64,000 bases of DNA from Hermatobates lingyangjiaoensis. Its lineage: Eukaryota > Arthropoda > Insecta > Hemiptera > Hermatobatidae. Of this stretch, positions 23,028-33,360 are shown in pieces. A program made the position numbers and the translations under genes. How positions within the stretch are numbered: position 1 is the first letter of the stretch; each line of letters starts with the position of its first letter. A model generated the notes under the pieces. That model made no database searches. It saw only the letters and a list, made by a program, of their open reading frames with translations, and was not told the origin of the DNA. Where the stretch lies: assembly GCA_026182355.1 (NCBI GenBank), contig JAPFBL010001055.1:39928-103927 (forward strand). Reading direction: 5' to 3'.

Positions 23028-24325
23028 ATGACTGACGCGACGAATGACCGGACGATGACCGACGCCCGCGCCGCCGAGCGCGCCGAAGTGCTGGAGAAGG
23101 CGCGGCGCGCCAAGGCCGTGACCACCGAGCTGGCGGGCTTCACGTCGGAGCGGAAGAACCGCATCCTGCTCGCCGCCGCGGAAGCCCTGGTGGCGCAGTC
23201 CGCCGACATTCTCGAGGCCAACCGCCGCGACATCGAGGAAGGCCGCGAGCGGGGTCTGGCGGAGTCTCTGATCGACCGCCTGAAGCTCGACGAGGACCGC
23301 ATCGAGGGCATCGCGGGCGGCCTGCGCCAGGTCGCCGGCCTGTCCGACCCCGTGGGCGAGGTCCTGCGTGGCCGCGTGCTGCCCAACGGCATCAAGCTGT
23401 CGCAGGTCCGCGTGCCGCTGGGAGTGATGGGCATGATCTACGAGGCCCGCCCCAACGTCACCGTCGACGCCTTCGGCCTGGCGCTGAAGTCCGGCAACGT
23501 GGCCCTGCTGCGCGGCTCGAAGTCCGCGCGCAACTCCAACGAGGCCCTGGTGAAGGTGCTGCGCGGCGTGCTCGCCGACGACGGCGCGCCCGAGGACCTG
23601 GTGCAGCTGCTGCCCTGCGAGTCCCACGACTCCGTCCAGGACCTGATCACCGCCCGCGGCCTGTCGACGTGGTGATCCCGCGCGGCGGTGCCGGCCTGAT
23701 CGAGGCCGTGGTCACCGGCGCGACTGTGCCGTCCATCGAGACCGGCACCGGCAACTGCCACATCTACATCGACGCCTCCGCCGACCTCGACGAGGGCATC
23801 GCGCTGATGGTCAACGGCAAGACCCGCCGCGTGTCGGTGTGCAACGCCACCGAGGCCGTGCTGCTGGACAGGGCGCTGGGGCAGGAGAAGATCGACAAGG
23901 TGCTCGACGCCCTCGTCGACGCCGGCGTCACCGTCCACGGTGACGCGGACAACCTCGGCTGGTCCGGCGACGTGGTTCCCGCCACCGACGTGGACTGGAA
24001 CGACGAGTACCTGTCCATGGACATCGCCGCCAAGGTCGTCGACGGCGTTGAGGCCGCCACCGAGCACATCAACGCCCACGGTTCCGGCCACACCGAGGCG
24101 ATCGCCGCGAAGGACTGGAACACCTGCGAGATCTTCGTCGACCGCGTCGACGCCTCCACCGTCAACGTCAACGCCTCCACCGCGTTCACCGACGGCGAGC
24201 AGTTCGGCATGGGCGCGGAGATCGGCATCTCCACCCAGAAGCTGCACGCCCGCGGCCCGATGGCACTGCCGGAGCTGACGTCCACCAAGTGGATCCTCCG
24301 CGGCACCGGCCACACGCGGCCGTAG
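23028..24325 (+). CDS. proA: glutamate-5-semialdehyde dehydrogenase (frameshifted)
   Basis: Reduces gamma-glutamyl phosphate to glutamate semialdehyde with NADPH, the second step of proline synthesis. About 432 residues; [17 protein letters not shown] and the catalytic-Cys region [12 protein letters not shown] are clear. One break near 23660-23663: a missing G (RGL to VDVVIPRGG). Start is the ATG 7 nt after TACACT. Confidence 0.95.
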
Positions 24326-24428
24326 CGGGGGCCTGAACCTCCCCGCATCCGCGCCGGGGCCCGTCGTGCGGCGGGCCCCGGAGACGCGCCGCAGTGACCG
24401 CCGATTATCCGCCGCCACCTGCGGCGGG

Positions 24429-24434
24429 TACGAT
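24429..24434 (+). promoter_or_regulatory. -10 box for leaderless nadD transcript
   Basis: TACGAT, then TCCCGCC (7 nt), then the ATG at 24442. This supports the long N-terminus of NadD. Confidence 0.5.
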
Positions 24435-24441
24435 TCCCGCC

Positions 24442-25199
24442 ATGCCGGGAGAACAGAATGAGGCGACGCGGGGCCGTTCGGCGGACCACGGCGGCGTCGT
24501 CAAGCGAAACGAGCCGACCCCGCCGCGCGCGCTGGCCGAGCGCGCCGACCGGCCGCGGCGCATCGGCGTCATGGGCGGCACGTTCGACCCCATCCACAAC
24601 GGGCACCTGGTCGCCGCCAGCGAAGTGGCCGACCGGTTCGCGCTGGACAGCGTCATTTTCGTGCCCACCGGTGAGCCGTGGCAGAAGCGCGGCCGGCGCG
24701 TGTCGGACTCCGAGGACCGGTACCTGATGACGGTCATCGCCACCGCCTCCAACCCGCGCTTCACCGTCTCGCGCGTGGACATCGACCGCCCCGGCGCGAC
24801 GTACACCATCGACACCCTCGACGACCTCAACGCCCAGTTCCCCGACGACGAGCTGTTCTTCATCACCGGCGCGGATGCGCTGCAGCAGATCGTCACCTGG
24901 CGGGACTGGAGAAGATGTTCGACTCCGCGACGTTCGTCGGCGTCAACCGGCCGGGCTTCCACCTGGCCGAAGACGACCTGCCCGACGTCGACCGCGCCCG
25001 CCTGCACCTGGTGGACATCCCCGCCATGGCGATCTCCTCGACCGACTGCCGCAGGCGCGCCGCCGACGGTAGGCCGGTCTGGTATCTCGTGCCCGATGGC
25101 GTGGTGCAGTACATTGCCAAAAGGGGCCTGTACCAGGATGTGCGGCCCCATGACCCCTCGCCCGCGGGCGGGGACACCTTCGAAGACAACGGGAGCTGA
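24442..25199 (+). CDS. nadD: nicotinate-nucleotide adenylyltransferase (frameshifted)
   Basis: Adenylates nicotinate mononucleotide in NAD synthesis. The nucleotidyltransferase motif [11 protein letters not shown] and the C-terminal ISSTDCRRR are present. The start at 24442 adds about 45 residues before the core; this extension encodes GGVVKR within a copy of the recurrent DNA motif (24496-24505). One break near 24909 (a missing G; WRDW to [11 protein letters not shown]). The gene is essential, so the break is likely an error. It is followed by rsfS after 9 bp. Confidence 0.94.
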
Positions 25200-25208
25200 A
25201 TTCCACTC

Positions 25209-25667
25209 GTGACCGCATCCACCGAGGCCGCCAACCTGGCCACCATCGCCGCACGCGCCGCCGACCGCATGAAGGGCGAGGACATCGCCGTGATCGACGT
25301 GTCCGGCCCCCTGGTGATCACCGACGCGTTCGTGCTGGTCAGCGCAGACAACGAGCGCCTGGTGTCGGCGATCGTCGACGAGGTCGAAGATGACCTGCGC
25401 GACGCCGGCGCCAAGCCCGTGCGCCGCGAGGGCGTCCGCGAGGGGCGGTGGGCGCTGCTGGACTACGGCGTGCTGGTCGTCCACGTGTTCCGCGACGAGG
25501 AGCGCGACTTCTACGGCCTCGACCGCCTGTGGAAGGACTGCCCCCGCATCGAGGTCGAGAGCGTCGAGCAGACCGCCGTCGCCGGCTCGTCCGACGCGTC
25601 GCACCAGGCGCGCTCCATCGACGAGATCCCGCTGGCCGCCCCCGAGCCGGACGCGGACGGGCTGTAG
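25209..25667 (+). CDS. rsfS: ribosome silencing factor RsfS
   Basis: Binds L14 and blocks subunit joining when nutrients are short. 152 residues from the GTG at 25209; the family core ([42 protein letters not shown]) is clear, with an acidic C-terminal extension. It lies in the conserved nadD-rsfS-phosphatase operon. Intact. Confidence 0.95.
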   Translation: MTASTEAANLATIAARAADRMKGEDIAVIDVSGPLVITDAFVLVSADNERLVSAIVDEVEDDLRDAGAKPVRREGVREGRWALLDYGVLVVHVFRDEERDFYGLDRLWKDCPRIEVESVEQTAVAGSSDASHQARSIDEIPLAAPEPDADGL

Positions 25668-25759
25668 TTTTGGGGCTGCCGGACGCCGCGTTCGCGCGTG
25701 AGTCCGGCCCGGCCCGGCCCGCCTTCCCGCCCGCCCCGATCCGAGAGGATGATGCGCCG

Positions 25760-26449
25760 ATGGACACCGTCGCCGCCCGCCGCCTGCTGTTGCTCCGCCA
25801 CGGCCAGACGACGTACAACGCCACGCGCCGCATGCAGGGGCAGATGGACACCGAGCTGTCGGCGGAGGGCATCGCCCAGGCCGAGCGCGTCGCCGCGCAC
25901 CTGGGCCGCCATGAGCGGGGCATCCGCCGCATCGTGTCGTCGGATCTGCGCCGGGCGGCCGACACCGCCGAGGTCGCCGGCCGCGTGCTTGGGGTGGACG
26001 TCGAGCGCGACCCTCGCCTGCGCGAGACCCGCCTGGGCGTGTGGCAGGGCCGCACCCACGGCGAGATCGACGAGGAATACCCCGGCCAGCGCGCCACGTG
26101 GCGCCACGATGCGACGTGGGCCCCGCCTGGCGGCGAGACCCGCATCGAGGTCGCGGCCCGCATGCGCTCGGTCGTGGAGGACCTGCTCGCCGACGACTCC
26201 TGGCCCGGTTCCACCGTGCTGCTCGTCGCCCACGGCGGGGCCATCGCCGCGCTGACGGCGTCGCTGCTGGACGTGCCGGTCAGCCACTACACGGTGTTCA
26301 ACGGCCTGCGGAACACCGCGTGGGTCGAGCTGATCGCCATGCCGCGGCCGGATGGCGAGCTCGGTTGGTACCTCGGCGCCTTCAACGCCGAGCTGGTCGA
26401 TGCCGGGCCCGCGCAGACCGGGCTTGACGACGGAGGATCGGCCCGATGA
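25760..26449 (+). CDS. histidine phosphatase family protein (GpgP-like)
   Basis: 229 residues with the phosphohistidine motif LLLRHGQTTYN, RIVSSDLRRAADTA, and the second catalytic His in LLVAHGGAIAAL. In mycobacteria and corynebacteria the gene after rsfS encodes glucosyl-3-phosphoglycerate phosphatase (GpgP), acting in methylglucose lipopolysaccharide synthesis; position and size fit, but the substrate cannot be read from sequence. The ATG at 25760 is chosen for GAGAGGA upstream. It overlaps the next gene by ATGA. Confidence 0.85.
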   Translation: MDTVAARRLLLLRHGQTTYNATRRMQGQMDTELSAEGIAQAERVAAHLGRHERGIRRIVSSDLRRAADTAEVAGRVLGVDVERDPRLRETRLGVWQGRTHGEIDEEYPGQRATWRHDATWAPPGGETRIEVAARMRSVVEDLLADDSWPGSTVLLVAHGGAIAALTASLLDVPVSHYTVFNGLRNTAWVELIAMPRPDGELGWYLGAFNAELVDAGPAQTGLDDGGSAR

Positions 26450-27975
26450 CCGGCGCGGGGGAGAAGGCGGCCGGGCGCGTCCAGGTCGTCGTGGACGAGT
26501 CGGCGTGCGTGGAGGAGTCCGTCGCCAAGCGGCATGGCATCACCGTGGTGCCGCTGGGGCTTGACGACGTCGACGGGGAACAGACCACCTCGGCGATCGG
26601 ACCGCTGCCGCTGTGCGCGGCGTATGCGCGGGCGCTGGAGCGCGGTGGTGATGCCGGGGTGGTGGCGCTGCACCTGGGCAAGGGGCTGTCGGCGACGTGG
26701 TCGAATGCGGTGACCGCCGCGGCCGTGCTCGAGCGCGTGACCGTGGTGGATACGTCGATGGTCGGCGCCGGCATGGGCGCCGCCGCCGTCGCCGCCGCCG
26801 AGAAGGCCGCCGAGGGCGCGGATCTGGAGGAGTGCGTCGCCGTCGCCGAAGACGTGCTGCGGCGCAACCGCCTGTGGCTGTACGTGCCCAAGCTCGAGCC
26901 GCTGCGTCGCGGCGGACGCATTTCCACCGGTCAGGCGGTGTTGTCGACGGCGCTGGCGATCAAGCCGATCGTCGGCATCCAGGATGGGACGCTGGGGCTG
27001 GTGGCCAAGTGCCGCACCGAAGCGAAGGTGCTGGACAAGCTCGTCGTGCTCGCCGCCGCCGAGGCCGCCGGGCGTCCCGCGCACGTGATGCTGCACCACT
27101 CCGGGGCGCGCGAGCGCGTGGAGGAGCTCCACGCGATGCTGTCGCTGAAGCTGCCGAAGGGCTCGACCTTCGACATCGTGGACCTGCCGCCCGCGCTGGT
27201 CGCGCACACCGGGCCGGGCGCGTACGCCGTGGGCATGGTCGTGGCCGAGGAAGTCGGGGCCAGTGGCGGTGCCGGGGTTGCCGGGGCCGCTGGGGCTGCC
27301 GGAGTTGCCGGGGCTGGGACTGCCGGGCTCGGGGGCGTGGCCGCGGCTGGTGCCGCGACCGCGAATGGTGCCGGAGCCAATGGCGTCGGTGCAAATGGTG
27401 TGAGCGCCGGGAATGGCGCCGCGAACGTTGCGGACGCAAACGGCGCGGGCGAGACTTTTTCACCCGACGCCGCTTCCGGTGTCGTCGCCGGTGCCGGTGC
27501 CGATGCGGCCGGTTCGGGAGACGCCGCCGTTGGCGCGGACGGCAAGCCGTTGCCGCCCACCTCCGTGGTCGGGCGGGAGTCGTCGGCGCTGTTCACCACG
27601 GTCGCCGCGAAATTGCCGACGTGGAGCGAGAATCGCCGCGCGGCCATCGAAAAGGCCGAGGCTCTGGCGCATGCGATCGCCGAGCTGGCGAGGCGCGATC
27701 ACTCCGATCCCGAGGGCGCCGCGTTCGGTCGCCAGGCCCGCGAGGAGGCCGCCCGCAAGGCCGCCGAACGGGCCAATGGCGACGTCGATGATGACGGGGC
27801 CGACAACTCCGGAACCGCTACCTCAGGAAACACCTCCATTCGAACCACTACCTCCGGAACGACTTCCACTGAAACCACCTCCTCCGGAAGCAACGATGTC
27901 GCCGGCAATGGCGACGCGGGCGGCGCCGCGAAGATGGACGGCGAAGGCGATGACGGCGGCGTCGTAAAGCAGTAG
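26446..27975 (+). CDS. DegV family fatty-acid-binding protein with long disordered C-terminus
   Basis: 509 residues. Residues 1-270 are a DegV domain (VQVVVDESACVEESVAKRHG; LRRGGRISTGQAVLSTAL; GPGAYAVGM), a family that binds fatty acids and in Gram-positives supplies them to fatty-acid kinase. The rest is unusual: Gly/Ala/Val-rich repeats (270-345), a predicted helical stretch (LPTWSENRRAAIEKAEALAHAI), then a Thr/Ser-rich tail ending GGVVKQ, where the DNA is a copy of the recurrent motif. Typical DegV proteins end near residue 280. It overlaps the upstream phosphatase gene by 4 bp. Intact. Confidence 0.88.
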   Translation: MTGAGEKAAGRVQVVVDESACVEESVAKRHGITVVPLGLDDVDGEQTTSAIGPLPLCAAYARALERGGDAGVVALHLGKGLSATWSNAVTAAAVLERVTVVDTSMVGAGMGAAAVAAAEKAAEGADLEECVAVAEDVLRRNRLWLYVPKLEPLRRGGRISTGQAVLSTALAIKPIVGIQDGTLGLVAKCRTEAKVLDKLVVLAAAEAAGRPAHVMLHHSGARERVEELHAMLSLKLPKGSTFDIVDLPPALVAHTGPGAYAVGMVVAEEVGASGGAGVAGAAGAAGVAGAGTAGLGGVAAAGAATANGAGANGVGANGVSAGNGAANVADANGAGETFSPDAASGVVAGAGADAAGSGDAAVGADGKPLPPTSVVGRESSALFTTVAAKLPTWSENRRAAIEKAEALAHAIAELARRDHSDPEGAAFGRQAREEAARKAAERANGDVDDDGADNSGTATSGNTSIRTTTSGTTSTETTSSGSNDVAGNGDAGGAAKMDGEGDDGGVVKQ

Positions 27976-28071
27976 CCGCACGCCTTTTCGGGGTTTTCCG
28001 CAGGGCCGGATTCATCCACAAACCGGGTGTTTTCGGCCCTTCGGCATGGGCGGGCGATGGGCGGCCGGGCC

Positions 28072-28077
28072 TAATCT
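28072..28077 (+). promoter_or_regulatory. -10 box for leaderless comEA transcript
   Basis: TAATCT is followed by GCGGCC (6 nt) and GTG at 28084. Confidence 0.5.
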
Positions 28078-28083
28078 GCGGCC

Positions 28084-28889
28084 GTGGATTCGTTGCGTTC
28101 GCGTTTGGGGGACCTGCTGGAGCCGGTGCCCGCCGAGGAGTCGATGCCCGTCGATTATTCGCGGCGGCGCATCGCGGTCAGCCGGCGCACCGTGGTGGCG
28201 GTGGCGATGGCCGGGGCGATCGTGCTCGCCGCGCTGGTCGCCGGGTGGGCGCTGTCGCGCGGGCCCGTGGTGGACATGCCGGTGGCGGATGCGTCGCTGG
28301 TGGGTTCGGGGGACGCGGGAGCCGGACGCGGCGGTCCACGTGCTGGGGAATCGGGGAGGGGCCCGGCGTCGGGGAGGCCGGGGGATGGGGGCAGCGGCGC
28401 GGGCGCGCCGGACGCGGGTGCGGCGGGGCCTTCGGGGGAGGGCGCCGCGCGCGTGGCCGACGCCATCCACGCCGCCAGCGGGATGTTGCCCGAGGCCAGC
28501 CCCGCCAGCGTGAACCTGGCGGCGCCGTTGGCGGATGGTCAGCAGATACTCGTCGGTCCCGATCCGCTGCCGGAGTTGTCCACGGGCGGGACGGCGGCCG
28601 GAGGGGTGGGCGGTGATGGGGCCGGAGGTGCTGGGAGCGGTCGCGCCCCTGGAAAAGGTGGTGGCGCCGGGGGAGGTGGTGCCGGCGGTGGCGGCGCGGG
28701 GCTGGTCAACATCAACACGGGACCGAGGCAGAGCTGGAAACCGTCACGGGAATCGGCCCGGCGACGGCGAAGAAGATCGTCGCGCACAGGGAGAAGAACG
28801 GCCCCTTCACCAGCGTCGACCAGCTCGAGGAGGCCCCCGGCATCGGCCCCGCGAAGCTGGAGGGCATGCGTTCCGAGGTGACGGTGTGA
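28084..28889 (+). CDS. comEA: competence protein ComEA, helix-hairpin-helix DNA-binding (frameshifted)
   Basis: Membrane-anchored DNA receptor for DNA uptake. About 268 residues: a transmembrane anchor near residues 33-55 (TVVAVAMAGAIVLAALVAGW), a low-complexity segment, an SLBB-like strand (NLAAPLADGQQILVG), a Gly-rich linker, and a C-terminal tandem helix-hairpin-helix (LVNINTA, TGIGPATAKKIVAHRE, APGIGPAKLEGM). One break near 28730 (a missing C after NINT). It is followed by comEC after 4 bp. Confidence 0.9.
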
Positions 28890-28893
28890 CGCC

Positions 28894-30947
28894 ATGACGC
28901 AGCCTCGGACGTACTCCCTCGCGGACCCCGCGCCGCCGCCTCCGGATGCGGGCCCGGCGGTTCCGCGGCTCGGGCTCGACCTGCGCCTGCTGCCCGCCGC
29001 GGTGCTGGTCTGGGCCGCCACCGCCCTGACTTTGGCGACTCCGCTGGGGTGGATGCTGCTGGTGGCCGCCGTGTTCACGGGGGCGGTGGCGTGGCGGCGG
29101 GATGCCCCGACGGTGGCGCTGCCGGCGGTGGCGGTGACCGTCGTCGTGATGGGCACGTTGCTGCGCCGAGCCCGCGCCGCCGCCCACCCCATCACAGAGA
29201 GCCTCGGCGCGACCACGCGCACCCGTCTGACCCTCACCACGACGCCGAAGGCCACCGAACACGGGGCGACCGCCGAGGCGTCCATCGCGGGGCTGCCCGG
29301 CCGCGTCCGCGTCTTCGGCGATGAACGCCTGCTCGCCCACGACTGGGGCACGGTGCTGGAGGCGTACGCGGGGGTGTCGGCCTCGGAACGTCCGTCGTTG
29401 TCCGGGACGGTGGCGTCGGTGCGGGGGACGGTGGACGTCGTCAAGCACCCCGATGGACATGTCGCCCGCGTCCGCGACGGCCTGCGCGAGGCCGCCGAGG
29501 CACTGCCCGCCGGGCCCGACCGGCTCATTCCCGCGATGACGCTGGGCGACGAGCGCGGCTTCGACGCCGCCGACCGCGAGATGATAGTCGATTCCGGGCT
29601 CGCGCACCTGACGGCGGTGTCGGGGGCGAACGTGGCGCTGATCGTCGGGGCGGCAGTGTGGGCGTTCGCGTGGGCGCCGCCGCGGTGGCGGGTGGCGGTC
29701 GCGGCGGTGACGCTGGCGGCGTTCGTGGCGGTGGTGGGCACCGAGCCGTCCGTGCTGAGGGCGCTGGTCACCGGCGGCGTCGGCTTGCTCGCCGTGCTGG
29801 TCGGGCGGCGGGGGCAGGCGCTGCCGGCGTCGGCTTGCTCGCCGTGCTGGTCGGGCGGCGGGGGCAGGCGCTGCCGGCGTTGCTGGCGGGGACGATCGGG
29901 CTGGTGGTGGTGTTTCCGGACTTGGCCGTGTCCGTCGGGTTCGCGCTGTCGGTGGCGGCGACGGCGGGGCTGGTGCTCGCGGCGGCGCCGATGACGCGCC
30001 GCTTGCTGCGCATCTCCGGCGTGGGCAGGGTGCCGGCGCCGATCGTGCGCGCGGCCGCCGTGGCGCTGACGGCGCACATCGCGACGGTGCCCGTGCTCGC
30101 CCTGACCATCGGCGAGGTGTCCCACGTATCCGTGCTGGCCAACCTCGCCGCGGCGCCGGCGGTGGCACCCGTGACGGTGCTGGGGACGTTGGCCGCCGTC
30201 GCCGCGCTGCTGGGGTTCGGGCCGGTGGTCGCGGTGCTGGTGCACGTCGCCGCGCCCTTCGCGTGGTGGGTGTACGCCGTGGGGAACGCGGCGGCGGGGA
30301 TGCTGGCGGCTTCGGGGAAAATGGGAGCGATCGGGCTGGCGTTGTTCTTCGCGGTGGCGGTGGCGGCGATTGCGTGGCCGGCCGTCGCCGCCGCGGTGAC
30401 GGTGGTGGCGGTGGTGGTGGCGGCGGTGGCGGCGGAGGTCGTCGTCACCCTGGGATGGCACATTCCCGCTGCCCCTCCCGGCTGGATCGCCGGCGCCTGC
30501 GTCGATGGCGGGCGGGTGCGGATTGTCGCTGCGGCCCCGCTTGACGACGCCCACCTCGCCGCCCTTCCCCGCCCTTGCCGATTGTCGCTCGGGGGCAAAG
30601 AGGGCGGGCGAAACTGGGGAGGCGCATCGATCGAAGCGGAGTCTGCGGTGCGGGTCCCGATCGGCGCACCTCCCACTTCGGCGGAACTGACGGTGCATGC
30701 GGCGCTCGATGACGTGGAGAAAGCCGCCCGGGACGCGGCGGGACCACGGCCGCGGTGGTTCGTCGTCAAGCATTGCGGCGACCGGGCGCGCGCCCGCATC
30801 CGCACCATCGACGGCATCCCCGTGGTGTGCCCCGCCCGCGACGGCACCCATGCGCTGTACCCGGACGGCGCGACGTGGAGAAGCGGCGCCGGGAAGGGCC
30901 GCTCCGGGAAAGACCGATCCGGGGCTTCTGGCACGATGGGGGAGTGA
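28894..30947 (+). pseudogene. comEC: ComEC/Rec2 DNA-uptake channel, interrupted by a 50-bp tandem duplication
   Basis: Polytopic membrane channel that moves single-stranded DNA into the cytoplasm. Without the duplication it would be about 667 residues. The competence domain is clear (ADREMIVDSGLAHLTAVSGA; LANLAAAPAVAPVTVLGTL) with many membrane helices. A perfect 50-bp tandem duplication (29779-29828 repeated at 29829-29878) shifts the frame after LLAVLVGRRGQALPA. Removing one copy restores reading through LLAGTIGLVV to the stop. The C-terminal soluble part lacks a full metallo-beta-lactamase domain. It carries three copies of the recurrent motif. The stop overlaps the holA start (GTGA). Confidence 0.88.
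29779..29878. repeat. 50-bp perfect tandem duplication inside comEC
   Basis: Two identical 50-bp units starting GTCGGCTTGCTCGCCGTG lie head to tail. Since 50 is not a multiple of three, the second copy breaks the comEC frame. Confidence 0.95.
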
Positions 30948-31936
30948 CTCAGACGATGCCCGCACCGGTGAACGTGATCGTCGGCAAGGAAGGGCTGCTC
31001 ATCTACCGCGCCCGATTGGCCATCATCGCCGCCGTGCGCCGCACCGCCGCCACGCCCGGCGACCCCGAGGGGCGGGCGGTGCCCATCACCGACCTGCGCG
31101 GCGGCGACGTGACCACAACCGAACTGGTCGAACTGCTCAGCCCGTCGCTGTTCGGCGAGGACCGCATCATCGTGCTCACCGACTGCGACGCCGCGGGCAA
31201 GGAACCGGCGGACCTCATCGTCCAGGCCGCCGGGGATCCCGCGCCGGGCATCACGCTGATCCTGCAGCACTCGGGGGAGGGGCGGCAGAAGAAGATGGTC
31301 GCCGCGCTGCGCAAAACCGGCGCGCAGCTTTTCGAGGCGCACCCCATCAAACGCAACGACCTCCCCGGTTTCGTGCGCGGCGAGTTCCAGGCGCACCGGC
31401 TGCGGGTGTCGCCCGACGTCATCGATGCGCTGCTGGATTCGGTTGGGTCGGACCTGCGGGAACTGGCGACGGCCGTGTCGCAGCTGGTGTCGGACACCGG
31501 CGGCAACGTCACCGTCGATGCCGTACGCACCTACTACGGGCGCACCGCGGAGGTGTCGGGTTTCGAGGTCGCCGAGTTGGCCCTTACCGGTCGCGGTTCC
31601 GAGGCGCTGGCCTTGGCGCGCCGGGCGATGCAGCTGGGCGTGCCCCATGTGCTGTTGGCGTCGGCGCTGTCGGGGATGGTCGGCGACGTCGCCCGGTTGC
31701 ATGCGACGCGGGGCGTGAGCAGCCGTGACGCTGGCACCTACGGCATGCCGCCGTGGAAGCTGGAGAAGACCCACAGGTTGGCCACGCGGTGGTCCACGCC
31801 TGCGATCGCGCAGGCGGCGCAGATCATCGCCGAGCTCGACGCCGGCGTGAAAGGCTGGGCCGCCGATCCGGAGTACGCGGTGGAGAAGGCCGTCACGGAC
31901 ATCGCCGCGCTGGCGAAGGGCTCGCACCGGCGGTAG
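30944..31936 (+). CDS. holA: DNA polymerase III subunit delta
   Basis: Clamp-loader subunit that opens the beta clamp. 330 residues from the GTG at 30944, which overlaps the comEC stop. The family pattern (VNVIVGKEGLLIYRARLAII; LFGEDRIIVL; WKLEKTHRLATRW near the end) is present. Intact. The comEA-comEC-holA order is standard in actinobacteria. Confidence 0.95.
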   Translation: MTQTMPAPVNVIVGKEGLLIYRARLAIIAAVRRTAATPGDPEGRAVPITDLRGGDVTTTELVELLSPSLFGEDRIIVLTDCDAAGKEPADLIVQAAGDPAPGITLILQHSGEGRQKKMVAALRKTGAQLFEAHPIKRNDLPGFVRGEFQAHRLRVSPDVIDALLDSVGSDLRELATAVSQLVSDTGGNVTVDAVRTYYGRTAEVSGFEVAELALTGRGSEALALARRAMQLGVPHVLLASALSGMVGDVARLHATRGVSSRDAGTYGMPPWKLEKTHRLATRWSTPAIAQAAQIIAELDAGVKGWAADPEYAVEKAVTDIAALAKGSHRR

Positions 31937-31954
31937 TCGGAGGGGTGGTGGGCG

Positions 31955-32100
31955 TGCCCACGCACAGAAAAGCGCCCCCACCACGCAAAGGAAAGCGCTT
32001 CTCCACGCGAAGGAGAGCGCCCCGGCACAATGCAGCGCACCCTTGCCCCAGGAAGAGCGGCTCCTCCACGCACAGAAAAGCGCCCCCGCCGAACAAATCG
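31955..32100. repeat. degenerate short tandem repeats downstream of holA
   Basis: Variants of the unit CACGCACAGAAAAGCGCCCC recur about five times with changes and spacing near 20-25 bp; the first (31959) and last (about 32069) are near-identical. The last copy is part of the rpsT terminator stem, so the block may have grown by copying terminator sequence. Confidence 0.5.
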
Positions 32101-32109
32101 GCGGGGCGC
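32080..32109 (-). terminator. rpsT terminator (minus strand)
   Basis: GCGCCCCCGCCGA, loop ACAAA, TCGGCGGGGCGC. On the minus strand the stem is followed by CTTTTCTG, a T tract fitting rpsT termination. Confidence 0.7.
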
Positions 32110-32162
32110 TCGAAGGCTGTGGCGTCCGATGGGGGACGCCGGCCGTCGTCAAGCGAAGGGAG

Positions 32163-32429
32163 TTATCCCTCGATCTTGTTGACGGACTTCGCCAGCGCGG
32201 ACTTCTTGTTCGCCGCGTTGTTGCGGTGGAAGACGCCCTTGGACACGGCCTTGTCGAGCTTGCGGGAAGCGACGCGCAGCTGAGCCTCGGCGGCGGTCTT
32301 GTCGCCGGCCTCGACGAGCTCGCGGAGCTTGCGGATCTCGGTGCGCACCTCCGAGCGGACGGCCTGGTTGCGCAGGCGGGCCTTCTCGTTGGTCTTGTTG
32401 CGCTTGATCTGGGACTTGATGTTAGCCAT
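32163..32429 (-). CDS. rpsT: 30S ribosomal protein S20
   Basis: 88 residues, [20 protein letters not shown] start and Lys/Ala-rich C-terminus ([19 protein letters not shown]), the standard S20. Binds 16S rRNA early in assembly. Intact and convergent with holA. Confidence 0.98.
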   Translation of the reverse strand: MANIKSQIKRNKTNEKARLRNQAVRSEVRTEIRKLRELVEAGDKTAAEAQLRVASRKLDKAVSKGVFHRNNAANKKSALAKSVNKIEG

Positions 32430-33360
32430 GTGAATACCTCTTGTATCCGTAGTCGGTGATAGTCCGCGGCTCCCGGGGAGGCCCGGCGCCAGGCGCGTCC
32501 GCGGCGAACCCAAGGTCCTGATCACCGGCGGCCACGCGAGACTCGCGTAAACAACTCGGCAGACTTTACCAGGCGGCGCGTGGCCGGCGAAATCCCCGGT
32601 GCGGTGGGAGTTAGGGGTGGGGAGGGGCGTGTGTGGGGTGTGGGCACGGTATGCGGCGGCGTTCGAGTGCGGCGTGTGTCGTGGCGAGAAAACTCCGGAG
32701 CGCCCGATGGGGCAGTGCCACGAGACTCCCCCCGGCACCGTGACGCCCGCGGAGGCACCCAAGTTCGGCGTGTTCGCCCCGCGATGTGGCACCCGCCGGC
32801 ACGAGAATTCAACAACGGCGGTTTCATGCGCGAGTATTTGGCGCGAGAACGCTGTAGTTGAAGAAAACGGGCCCGAATTCTTCAATTCCAGCGCTTTCGC
32901 GGCGACCGGAAGCGTCGCGAAAACGCCGAAGTTGAACTGGTGAGAGAGGGCCCACGAAACGTCGGAGACTTCGGCGCTGTGACCTGCAGTAATGAGAACG
33001 CTCGCCAGGAGGCTCTCAGAGGGCTTGTCGGGTACGCGAGTGCGCCCGCCGGTGGCCGATCGCGCTACGGCGCTTGTGGCGGCATGCGGGCAGACCGACA
33101 GCTGCGTCGCGCGGTGGAGGTGCCGGCCTTTCGCGCTTGCAGTGCCATCGCTTGCCGACGCTCACGTGAACATAGAGGTTTCGCACGTTGAGGCGACGGA
33201 AAAGTGGGAAGGGGTGGGGGCGAGAGCGCGGGGGAGTGTGCGAGGGCCGGGGCGCGCGGTGGAGTGGTGTGCGAGGTGCGGGCCCAGTGGGGGAAGCGGG
33301 GAAGGCGGGGCGCAGGGGCCAGGTGTGACGGAGGGGAATCGCGCGGGGCGAGAGCCTCGC
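32430..33360. other. 931-bp intergenic region upstream of rpsT
   Basis: No convincing gene on either strand; open frames here lack family signals and ribosome-binding sites. It contains the rpsT promoter, a G-quadruplex motif at 32614-32638, a hairpin of TTTCGCGGCGAC with GCGTCGCGAAA near 32898, and a second G-rich plus-strand stretch (33198-33310). Confidence 0.45.
32614..32638 (+). other. G-quadruplex-forming motif
   Basis: Four runs of four G with loops T, A and CGTGTGT, flanked by further GGG runs. It meets the usual G3+N1-7 rule. It lies about 185 bp upstream of the rpsT start, on the non-template side for a minus-strand gene's complement. Confidence 0.6.

Noticed and set aside
28539..30965. 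808-residue minus-strand open frame opposite comEA/comEC
   Set aside because: His/Arg/Pro-rich sequence without domains, opposite recognised competence genes.
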